5,214 bases of DNA from JAWVZS01 sp964507825 (GTDB taxonomy: Archaea; Thermoproteota; Nitrososphaeria; Nitrososphaerales; Nitrosopumilaceae). The position numbers were made by a program, and so were the translations under genes. The notes under the pieces were generated by a model. The model was not told the origin of the DNA. It saw nothing but the letters and a program-made list of their open reading frames with translations, and searched no databases. Location of the stretch: the NCBI GenBank assembly GCA_964507825.1, contig CAZDQM010000018.1, positions 1 through 5,214 of the forward strand. The letters are read 5' to 3'. Positions 1-4,413 of this stretch are shown in pieces; position 1 is the first letter of the stretch, and each line of letters begins with the position of its first letter.

Positions 1-49
1 ATGTTTTACTCGATTATATTGTTGTAAAAATTAGATGTTGTATGCAGCT

Positions 50-149
50 TGTACTATTCCTGATGAAATTTGTAGGGTTGGTGACAAGTTTAGCGGCGCG
101 TACAGGAATAAATTGTACATGAATTTACGAGCGTCGCTATACAAATTTC
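50..149. other. Structured inverted-repeat block, possible ncRNA or element end
   Basis: Three nested helices can be drawn. Bases 65-74 pair with 140-149 (10 bp, perfect), 91-99 pair with 131-139 (9 bp with one G-U), and 100-104 pair with 114-118 (5 bp). A competing helix pairs 50-62 with 103-110 plus 115-119 (13 bp around a 4-nt bulge) and is mutually exclusive with the innermost hairpin. The strand is undetermined. No tRNA, box C/D motif pair or known riboswitch consensus was recognised. It could be a small RNA, a leader, or the remains of a mobile-element end. Confidence 0.35.
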
Positions 150-217
150 TTGGACCGTAATTTTTCTAGCTTTGATTCAAAAATTAGCTCGCCCATTGTC
201 CCGAAATCTAGGTAGGT

Positions 218-235
218 TGCGCGTTAACACGCGCA
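218..235. other. Short GC-rich hairpin
   Basis: TGCGCGT (218-224) and ACGCGCA (229-235) are perfect reverse complements separated by the 4-nt loop TAAC. No T-run follows on either strand, so it is not a typical intrinsic terminator. It lies about 160 bp beyond the thrC stop. Its function is unknown. Confidence 0.4.
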
Positions 236-302
236 GTGGAAATGAGGATGTGTGTATCTGGAGTAGGCGGTAGCGTAAATACGCAAATCCGGATCGTATA
301 CT

Positions 303-307
303 AAAAA
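303..307 (-). terminator. Possible U-run terminator of thrC
   Basis: Five A on the plus strand give a TTTTT run on the thrC strand, about 85 nt after its stop codon. Archaeal termination often needs only a U-rich stretch without a stem. The run is short, so this is a weak call. Confidence 0.25.
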
Positions 308-391
308 GCTCAACACAGGGTGTATGATATCAGATGGGGCGGAAGGAACTATTTGTATTCCATATTGCCTGTAATGTGACAATACGTGTAA

Positions 392-1726
392 TCAGTTCTT
401 TGGGGGCTTGGCAAATCTATTTTCAGGGTCGTTGTGATAGTCCACGGGCAGCATTGCATCCTTTTGCCGTCCAGTAAGTACGCCTACTACTATATCGTCC
501 TTTTTGATTATTTCCTGACTGATCAGCTTTTTAATTCCTGCCGGGGACGCGCCAGATGCCATCTCACAGTCAAAGCCGTTGAGGCCTATGACCGACATCC
601 CGTCTAGCATCTCTGCATCTGATACTGTGATTACTGTACCGTTTGTAAACTCTAGCGCGCGTAATCCCTTGAGGATGTTTGCTGGCCTGCCGATCTGGAT
701 TGCCGTGGCCTTGGTCTTTGGGCGCATGCCTTCCGCGTCAAGGTGGTCGTAATACCTTGTTATGAGATCCGTATTGGGACGTCCGCCGTTCCATCTAAGC
801 TCCGTACCCTCGAATGTGCCGTTGTACAGATCCGAAAGCGTGCTTGCCCCTTCTGCATTGATCACTGCTATTCGCGGGATTTTTTTTATCCAGCCCCACT
901 CGTACAGCTCCATCAGGGCTTTGCCGCAGCTCGCCGTGTTGCCTAGCGCCCCGCCGGGATACACTATCCAGTCGGGCGCCTCCCAGTCCAAATACTCGAG
1001 AATCCTAAATGGTATCGTCTTTTGGCCCTCTATTCGGAACGGATTGATAGAGTTTACCGTATATCCGCCGCTACTCCTTGCGTCATCAAGGGACTGCCTT
1101 AGGGCGTCATCAAAGTTGCCATCCACCTGTATTATCTGGGCTCCGAACTGGTATGCCTGGCTTAGCTTTCCGGGTGCAATCTGGCCCGCGGGAATGTACA
1201 CGTCGCAGTCGATTCCTTCGTTTGCGGCAAACATTCCTGCCGAGGCAGACGTGTTTCCCGTGGACGCGCATACGATCTTTGTGGCGCCCGTCATCCTTGC
1301 GTGAGTCACGGCCGTTGCCATGCCGTTGTCCTTGAACGAGCCGCTTGGATTGTACCCTTCCGGTTGCAGCCAGAGGTTTTCTGCAGGCATCCCGATAAAC
1401 CCTGCTGGTCTTGACATGTGGTACGGCTTTGACTGTCTTCCTTCTGCCCCGTCAAGGGAGACGAGGTTCTTGGAGCACTCTTCTAGGTCTTCTGTATCTA
1501 TTTGGCAAAAGTTGAGCAATTCTCGGAACCTCCATACGCCGCTCTCGTTGAAGATACTTCCGCCAGGGTTCCTTCTATACAGGAATGTCTCCTTTAGGGA
1601 GGTATCGGGCGCATCCGCGTATATGACATCTAGGAGGTGCCCCCTGTCACACTCTACCCTGGTATCGTTTATGGGGTATTCTAGCCTGCATCCGGCTCCT
1701 ATGCACCTAAGATGGGCAACCTGCAT
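392..1726 (-). CDS. thrC: Threonine synthase (PLP-dependent)
   Basis: This enzyme converts O-phospho-L-homoserine to L-threonine and phosphate, the last step of cytoplasmic threonine synthesis. The 444-residue protein has the fold-type II PLP signature NPSGSFKDNGM (residues 126-136), with Lys132 the expected Schiff-base lysine. It also has a substrate/PLP loop CASTGNTSASAG (153-164) and a Gly-rich phosphate loop PGGALGN (257-263). The conserved tail SGASPAGI lies at 391-398. A cysteine cluster near the N-terminus (C8, C13, C26) resembles the zinc-ribbon-like start of archaeal ThrC, but the usual fourth Cys is absent (His30 is nearby). I chose the ATG at 1724-1726 over an upstream TTG at 1748-1750. 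The TATA box abuts that TTG and places the transcription start almost exactly on the ATG, and the family normally begins shortly before the first Cys. Length is normal for the family. It is apparently monocistronic. Confidence 0.93.
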   Translation of the reverse strand: MQVAHLRCIGAGCRLEYPINDTRVECDRGHLLDVIYADAPDTSLKETFLYRRNPGGSIFNESGVWRFRELLNFCQIDTEDLEECSKNLVSLDGAEGRQSKPYHMSRPAGFIGMPAENLWLQPEGYNPSGSFKDNGMATAVTHARMTGATKIVCASTGNTSASAGMFAANEGIDCDVYIPAGQIAPGKLSQAYQFGAQIIQVDGNFDDALRQSLDDARSSGGYTVNSINPFRIEGQKTIPFRILEYLDWEAPDWIVYPGGALGNTASCGKALMELYEWGWIKKIPRIAVINAEGASTLSDLYNGTFEGTELRWNGGRPNTDLITRYYDHLDAEGMRPKTKATAIQIGRPANILKGLRALEFTNGTVITVSDAEMLDGMSVIGLNGFDCEMASGASPAGIKKLISQEIIKKDDIVVGVLTGRQKDAMLPVDYHNDPENRFAKPPKN

Positions 1727-1750
1727 TGCTTCGGTATTACACCATTCCAA

Positions 1751-1756
1751 TTTAAA
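1751..1756 (-). promoter_or_regulatory. TATA box of thrC
   Basis: TTTAAA is centred 27.5 bp upstream of the ATG at 1726, matching the archaeal TATA-to-transcription-start distance. There is no Shine-Dalgarno sequence, which predicts a leaderless mRNA. Confidence 0.6.
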
Positions 1757-1788
1757 TCAAGTATTATAGTCGTGATTGAATTTCGGCA

Positions 1789-1827
1789 GCGATTCCCGGT
1801 AGCGATTCCCGGTAGCGATTACCGAGT
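1789..1827. repeat. Triple 13-bp tandem repeat upstream of thrC promoter
   Basis: GCGATTCCCGGTA is present twice without change (1789-1801, 1802-1814), followed by a third copy GCGATTACCGAGT (1815-1827) with three changes. A weaker fourth unit may precede it (1776-1788, about 8 of 13 matches). The array begins roughly 33 bp upstream of the thrC TATA box, on the side away from the gene. It could be a set of regulator sites for thrC or simple replication slippage. The last unit can also pair with TAATCGC at 1845-1851 (7 bp). Confidence 0.7.
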
Positions 1828-1910
1828 TTAATAGATCTTATACATAATCGCGATATCGGTCTGTATTTAGTCTAGATCAAAAAATCCCTTGCCAAGTAAA
1901 CAGTGTGACG

Positions 1911-2057
1911 ATGGGCGAGCAATTCAAGGTAAAAATAGTAAAGCCGGAACGGAATTATCCAAGGTTCAGGGGACTCCTTGCACGAGAGGGTATGTTACAG
2001 AGTATGGAATGTACAAGGTTGCGCACTGTTTTTGGTGACTCACATAACATGGTGTAA
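1911..2057 (+). CDS. Possible 48-residue ORF, unrecognised
   Basis: ATG to TAA with 48 codons, starting MGEQFKVKIVKPERNYPRFR. The composition is protein-like, basic in its first two thirds, with no signal peptide or membrane segment. There is no clear Shine-Dalgarno, and no TATA box at the leaderless spacing (1884) seen for the surer genes here. Its last 17 codons lie inside the left arm of the inverted repeat. The right arm, read on the opposite strand, encodes the related peptide ECTRLRTIFDFGD with an in-frame 6-nt insertion. It could be a small gene, a decayed gene end or chance. I do not recognise the family. Confidence 0.25.
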   Translation: MGEQFKVKIVKPERNYPRFRGLLAREGMLQSMECTRLRTVFGDSHNMV

Positions 2058-2121
2058 TGATTTTTAGACTTTTGTGACTAGTTGAACAAATTCTTCTAGT
2101 CGATTATGCACAAACTCTAAT
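2007..2121 (-). repeat. Left arm of long inverted repeat
   Basis: Read on the minus strand from 2121 down to 2007, this is nearly identical to plus-strand 3588-3713. By eye there are 9 substitutions (8 of them transitions) and three gaps of 1, 4 and 6 nt, about 90% identity over aligned bases. Perfect blocks include ATTACACCATGTTATG and a 20-nt block ending CCTTGTACATTC. The arms flank the NFACT gene in opposite orientation, with about 1.47 kb between their inner edges. Confidence 0.85.
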
Positions 2122-2133
2122 GATTAACGGAGT

Positions 2134-2241
2134 ATGCTCAGGCCACAGGGTCAAGATGAAGAACTAATAGTCCGTATGTTCGTACTGCAGGGTATGTGGG
2201 TGAACGGATCGCAGATGTGGCGTCCATACACGCGGCGATAA
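2134..2241 (+). CDS. Doubtful 35-residue ORF
   Basis: ATG to TAA with 35 codons, starting MLRPQGQDEELIVRMFVLQG, immediately beyond the left repeat arm. GGAG sits only one base before the ATG, too close to act as a ribosome site, and there is no TATA box at leaderless spacing. A second frame open from 2167 to 2288 overlaps it and looks equally protein-like, which argues that neither is certain. No family is recognised. Confidence 0.12.
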   Translation: MLRPQGQDEELIVRMFVLQGMWVNGSQMWRPYTRR

Positions 2242-2406
2242 ATCGATACTATCATCATGGTCGTGCAGGCGACAGTTCGAACCCTTGACGCGAAGCCGAT
2301 CTCAGTAATAGACCATGCATGAGTAACATATCGACTCTAAAGCAACGCGTCTGGGACACCGTAAATTCTGGCACGTGTTACACCCGGACTTTTAAAGGTC
2401 GGAACG

Positions 2407-3324
2407 TTAGCGGGGATTCAAGAGTGATGCCATAAAGACCAAATCCAATGCCTCCATAAGGCTTGGGATCCGTTCATAGGCCAAATCGGTCATACCCAAC
2501 GGCACGTCTACAGCAAGGAACCCGTTAGGTGGCGCGTTCTGTATCATGGCGCTGCGTATGATACAGGGCGTGTGAGGCCCCGTGGTGACGGCGCGAACCA
2601 GTTGCTCTGCATTGCGAAATATGGGGGGTGCCTGACCGCCGTCATGTTCCGACTCGGCATCATATGGTGTTTCCATCCCACACAAGGCCCCGAACGTATA
2701 CTTGTCTGGCAGACTCCGTATGTCCGTGGCGTTGGCAACAGAATCGGGCGTCGGTGGTGCGTACTGCCCACCAACACGCGATCGCTTTCCGCGTACGGGA
2801 CGCACTACCGCAAGTATCTTCATCTCCGGCCTGCCGCTACACAGTATGATATTGCCGCGTCCGGGCAGTTCCACGGCCATTATGAACTCGCCGCCGGGCC
2901 CCTCAAACGTCAGGTATATCATACGCTCGAATCCCGGCTGCTCTATACCGACGAGCCTCGTCTGCAGGAGGCTGTCGCGTATCTTGCCATGCTGTGGCAT
3001 CTTACCTGCTATGGGTACGGATGCGCGCCCATACTGTGACTTGACAGTTGCGCCGAAATCATCCCGATCTGGTGTATTTTCCTCCGTCGAGGCAGACTGC
3101 ATATTTTTTCTTGCCGGGTCCAGCCTGAGTGATGTCTCCCATACTCCAAAGGTCGACACAATCAGAAATAGATCGTCTTTTGCAGGGTGGCATAGCTTGA
3201 AGAACATACTGTCTTTCTCAATACTGTGGATGCCGTCGACACGGTGATGGCCATCAAGCTGGTCTGATATTCGGTTCACGACAAAGCGCAGTTCAATCCC
3301 TTCAAATTTCATAAGATCATCCAT
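2407..3324 (-). CDS. NFACT-N domain protein (RqcH/Tae2 family), lacking the C-terminal half
   Basis: NFACT (RqcH/Rqc2/Tae2) proteins bind 50S subunits carrying stalled peptidyl-tRNA and recruit tRNA for C-terminal tailing. The 305-residue product matches the archaeal N-terminal half. It has ELRFVVNRISDQL (11-23), FFKLCHPAKDDLFLIVST (41-58), the IRDSLLQTRLVGIEQPGFER segment (115-134), VELPGRGNIIL (151-161) and the basic RPVRGKRSRVGGQYAPP linker (175-191). YERIPSLMEALDLVF (283-297) ends the N-terminal half, and the ORF stops 8 residues later. The coiled coil, NFACT-R (DUF814) and NFACT-C are missing, so it is about half the usual ~600-650 residues. As I recall the family, the HhH part near 200-225 is shortened and the 71-114 linker is long. 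ER133-134 replaces the usual DR. Start: the ATG at 3322-3324 has a GGGGGAG site and a TATA box at leaderless spacing; ATGs at 3342 and 3312 are alternatives. It may be a split gene or a recent pseudogene. The ORF itself is intact. Confidence 0.78.
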   Translation of the reverse strand: MDDLMKFEGIELRFVVNRISDQLDGHHRVDGIHSIEKDSMFFKLCHPAKDDLFLIVSTFGVWETSLRLDPARKNMQSASTEENTPDRDDFGATVKSQYGRASVPIAGKMPQHGKIRDSLLQTRLVGIEQPGFERMIYLTFEGPGGEFIMAVELPGRGNIILCSGRPEMKILAVVRPVRGKRSRVGGQYAPPTPDSVANATDIRSLPDKYTFGALCGMETPYDAESEHDGGQAPPIFRNAEQLVRAVTTGPHTPCIIRSAMIQNAPPNGFLAVDVPLGMTDLAYERIPSLMEALDLVFMASLLNPR

Positions 3325-3348
3325 ATCACGAAACTCCCCCATGCTGGG

Positions 3349-3354
3349 TTAAAT
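3349..3354 (-). promoter_or_regulatory. TATA-like box of the NFACT gene
   Basis: ATTTAA on the minus strand is centred 27.5 bp upstream of the ATG at 3324, favouring that start over the ATG at 3342. GGGGGAG between 3340 and 3334 also places a ribosome site about 9 nt ahead of 3324, so leaderless and leadered readings agree on the start. Confidence 0.5.
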
Positions 3355-3534
3355 TCGTTACGAAGTTTTGAGACTGGCAAGTTAGCGGGCGCTGGCTTCC
3401 TTGGAACGTCCGGAGCTGGCAAATCTTCAGAAAATACGGCCTTCCTGATTACACAGACATGCACACGACTATAACAACACTCGTATATATCACAAAATCG
3501 ATTATGTTGTGAGGATTTCATCGACTTGGAAGAT

Positions 3535-3639
3535 ATGAGAAAATTATATCACCAGAATCAAGATTACGCGCTACGGCAACATGATTTATTAGAGTTTGTG
3601 CGTAATCGGCTAAAAGAATTTATTCAACTAATCACATAA
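3535..3639 (+). CDS. Possible 34-residue ORF inside the right repeat arm
   Basis: ATG to TAA, starting MRKLYHQNQDYALRQHDLLE, a charged, probably helical peptide. It is preceded by a weak GGAAG. The frame is open upstream without another ATG, so this could be the tail of a decayed longer gene. Its last 17 codons are in the repeat. The left arm in the same reading direction gives LEFVHNRLEEFVQLVT versus LEFVRNRLKEFIQLIT here, conservative changes, but the left copy has an in-frame TAA just upstream. The non-coding part of the repeat is equally conserved, so coding is not proven. Confidence 0.22.
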   Translation: MRKLYHQNQDYALRQHDLLEFVRNRLKEFIQLIT

Positions 3640-3713
3640 AGCCTAAAAATTATTACACCATGTTATGCGATCAAGTCACCAAAATCAAAAATTGTGCGCA
3701 ACCTTGTACATTC
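3588..3713 (+). repeat. Right arm of long inverted repeat
   Basis: This pairs with 2007-2121 in inverted orientation. It is 11 bp longer through three insertions of 1, 4 and 6 nt. It ends 30 bp before the TATA box of the gene at 3773, so it forms the immediate upstream region of that promoter. There are no obvious target-site duplications at the outer edges. Confidence 0.85.
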
Positions 3714-3743
3714 AAATAATTTTAGAATATGACATTACGAAAC

Positions 3744-3749
3744 TTTAAG
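3744..3749 (+). promoter_or_regulatory. TATA box of the 125-residue gene
   Basis: TTTAAG is centred 26.5 bp before the ATG at 3773. No Shine-Dalgarno precedes the ATG, so a leaderless transcript is likely. It lies just outside the right arm of the inverted repeat. Confidence 0.55.
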
Positions 3750-3772
3750 ATTGTTGATAATGTTATCCCGGC

Positions 3773-4150
3773 ATGGTAACGTTTGACGAGTATTTTACGG
3801 GCGTCCTAGGACAGATTCTGGATTCCTATCGTAGGCTGTCGGAGCTAGAAGACAAGCCGGGTGATCTAGAAGTGATCAACAGGGAGATAGTAAAGATTAT
3901 GGCGCTGTTTCAGGTTATAGTTAGTAAAGTTGGTGCGGCAGGGAACCCGCGGGCTAGCCACAAGGAGCTTGCATCGATTGCCGAAAATTATATTGACACG
4001 TACTCATTTGAGCACGAGATCCAGATGATGGCCCCGCTGTACTCGCAGGATACTAACAGGATTCACAACATCCGGTTCAAGATTCTCGAGTCCTTTGTGG
4101 AAAGAAAGATGATAGAACGCATAAATCAGATAATCGAGGATATGAAATAA
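3773..4150 (+). CDS. Unrecognised 125-residue helical protein
   Basis: I do not recognise this protein. It is soluble-looking, with no signal peptide, membrane segment or cysteine. Sequence periodicity suggests helices at roughly 5-26, 31-55, 62-78 and 92-124, broken by GNP (57-59) and the YSFEHEIQMMAPLY stretch (77-90). It ends in an amphipathic, Ile-rich helix. A leaderless ATG start is supported by the TATA box 26.5 bp upstream. Its TAA stop overlaps the ATG of the following Cys-rich mini-gene (TAATG), so the two are probably co-transcribed and translationally coupled. The pair mirrors the convergent pair on the other strand. The segment 14-52 has a faint pattern in common with residues 24-60 of the 101-residue protein there. 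A real gene is likely; the function is unknown. Confidence 0.75.
   Translation: MVTFDEYFTGVLGQILDSYRRLSELEDKPGDLEVINREIVKIMALFQVIVSKVGAAGNPRASHKELASIAENYIDTYSFEHEIQMMAPLYSQDTNRIHNIRFKILESFVERKMIERINQIIEDMK
4136..4141 (+). promoter_or_regulatory. Shine-Dalgarno site of the 32-codon Cys-rich gene
   Basis: GAGGAT lies 8 nt before the ATG at 4150, inside the end of the upstream gene. It supports translation of the very short ORF and contrasts with the leaderless first gene of the pair. Confidence 0.55.
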
Positions 4151-4248
4151 TGACTGCAAAAAGGTGCATCCTGTGTGGGTGCCGTGATCACCATTTAATC
4201 GGCTGTGCTAGACACATGGCAAAAAAATGCAACTGTCCTAGGGACTAG
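4150..4248 (+). CDS. Cys/His-rich 32-residue mini-protein, probable metal binder
   Basis: A 32-codon ORF with six Cys (6, 9, 11, 19, 27, 29) and three His (14, 15, 22). It begins MTAKRCILCGCRDHH and contains CARHMAKKCNC (19-29). This density and spacing predict a miniature zinc-binding fold, by analogy with zinc knuckles; the metal is inferred. Its start overlaps the preceding stop (TAATG) and has a Shine-Dalgarno at 4136-4141, so it is the second gene of a two-gene unit. It shares the C-x2-C ... HH ... C ... C-x-C layout with the mini-protein encoded convergently at 4238-4372, and the two ORFs overlap by 11 bp at their 3' ends. Family unknown to me. Confidence 0.62.
   Translation: MTAKRCILCGCRDHHLIGCARHMAKKCNCPRD
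4221..4227 (-). terminator. Possible U-run terminator of the minus-strand pair
   Basis: Seven A on the plus strand give TTTTTTT on the minus strand, 10 nt after the stop of the 44-codon gene and just past the 4235-4251 palindrome. Palindrome plus U-run makes a plausible terminator. On the plus strand the same bases encode the Lys-rich part of the other mini-protein. Confidence 0.4.
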
Positions 4249-4251
4249 GAC
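4235..4251. repeat. 7-bp perfect palindrome carrying both convergent stop codons
   Basis: GTCCTAG-GGA-CTAGGAC. The plus-strand mini-gene stops with TAG at 4246-4248 and the minus-strand mini-gene with TAG at 4240-4238, so each stop codon occupies the equivalent place in one arm. It could form a stem at the end of both transcripts. Confidence 0.7.
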
Positions 4252-4372
4252 TCTTGGGGCCGGATCTCTCGTGAAAGTTTATGCAACACTTGCACTCGCT
4301 TGCTAGACACTCTGCCTCTTCATGATGCCCGCAGATTCCACACTCGCAGCTGCTGATCAACTTGTCGCCCAT
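4238..4372 (-). CDS. Cys/His-rich 44-residue mini-protein, probable metal binder
   Basis: A 44-codon ORF starting MGDKLISSCECGICGHHEEA, with seven Cys (9, 11, 14, 22, 27, 29, 30) and His16/His17, then a polar Ser/Pro tail ending PKSPSP. The core CGIC-G-HH-x4-C-x4-C-x-C parallels the mini-protein on the plus strand, suggesting homology or convergence on the same metal site. The ATG at 4372 is preceded at 6 nt by AAGGAT. Upstream in frame there is only a TAA (4423-4421) and no other ATG or GTG. It lies 41 bp after the 101-residue gene on the same strand and is probably its operon partner. The metal-binding role is inferred from composition. Confidence 0.6.
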   Translation of the reverse strand: MGDKLISSCECGICGHHEEAECLASECKCCINFHERSGPKSPSP

Positions 4373-4413
4373 TGGTATATCCTTGTCAATCCTTGCATAT
4401 TTTGATGTTAGTG

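Larger units (their letters stand above)
1..391. other. Non-coding region downstream of thrC
   Basis: I see no convincing complete gene here on either strand. It contains a structured inverted-repeat block (50-149), a short GC-rich hairpin (218-235), a run of five A at 303-307 that could act as a U-run terminator for the minus-strand thrC transcript, and a minus-strand open frame (31-165) that faintly recalls a transposase C-terminus. The composition is more AT-rich and irregular than the adjacent thrC gene. The left-hand neighbouring gene lies outside the window. Confidence 0.6.
1830..2406. other. Gene-poor interval between thrC and truncated NFACT gene
   Basis: There are no ORFs of normal gene length. 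I translated the minus strand after the NFACT stop in three frames, looking for the missing coiled coil and NFACT-R domain, and found no recognisable remnant. Short protein-like stretches occur on the plus strand (1911-2057, 2134-2241, and an open frame without ATG to 2288), interrupted by stops and in different frames. The interval also carries the left arm of the long inverted repeat (2007-2121) and an A6 run at 1879-1884, which is a T6 run on the minus strand. It reads as a decayed or rearranged region. Confidence 0.55.
3325..3772. other. Divergent intergenic region between NFACT and the 125-residue gene
   Basis: About 450 bp between divergently transcribed genes. It holds the NFACT TATA-like box (3349-3354), a TATA-like GTATATATC (3483-3491) with no start codon at the right distance, a possible 34-codon ORF (3535-3639), the right arm of the inverted repeat (3588-3713) and the TATA box of the downstream gene (3744-3749). 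The right half is very AT-rich. Confidence 0.6.

Noticed and set aside
40..62. Third copy of the inverted-repeat end (CTTGTACTATTCC resembling CTTGTACATTCC)
   Set aside because: Similarity covers only about 20 bp with gaps and does not extend into the rest of the arm.
60..100. TGATGA at 61-66 as a box C of an archaeal C/D sRNA
   Set aside because: No box D (CTGA) or internal D'/C' pair at the required spacing.
762..1769. Plus-strand ORFs of 85-180 codons antisense to thrC
   Set aside because: They are shadows of the threonine synthase gene, Ser/Pro/Arg-rich with no family resemblance.
2270..2290. GTTCGAACC resembling a tRNA T-loop
   Set aside because: The flanking 5-bp T-stem does not pair on either strand (GACAG versus CCTTG), and no acceptor or anticodon stem fits.
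2389..2398. TTTAAA box just after the NFACT stop as a promoter
   Set aside because: No start codon lies 26-28 bp away on either strand and no credible gene follows.
2572..3247. Plus-strand ORFs of 73-181 codons, and a second minus frame of 77 codons, over the NFACT gene
   Set aside because: They are shadow frames of the NFACT-N coding sequence, whose own frame shows clear family motifs.
3309..3521. Minus-strand 70-codon ORF starting MKSSQHNRF
   Set aside because: It overlaps the NFACT start in another frame and contains the NFACT promoter. It has no supporting promoter or ribosome site and no recognisable domain.
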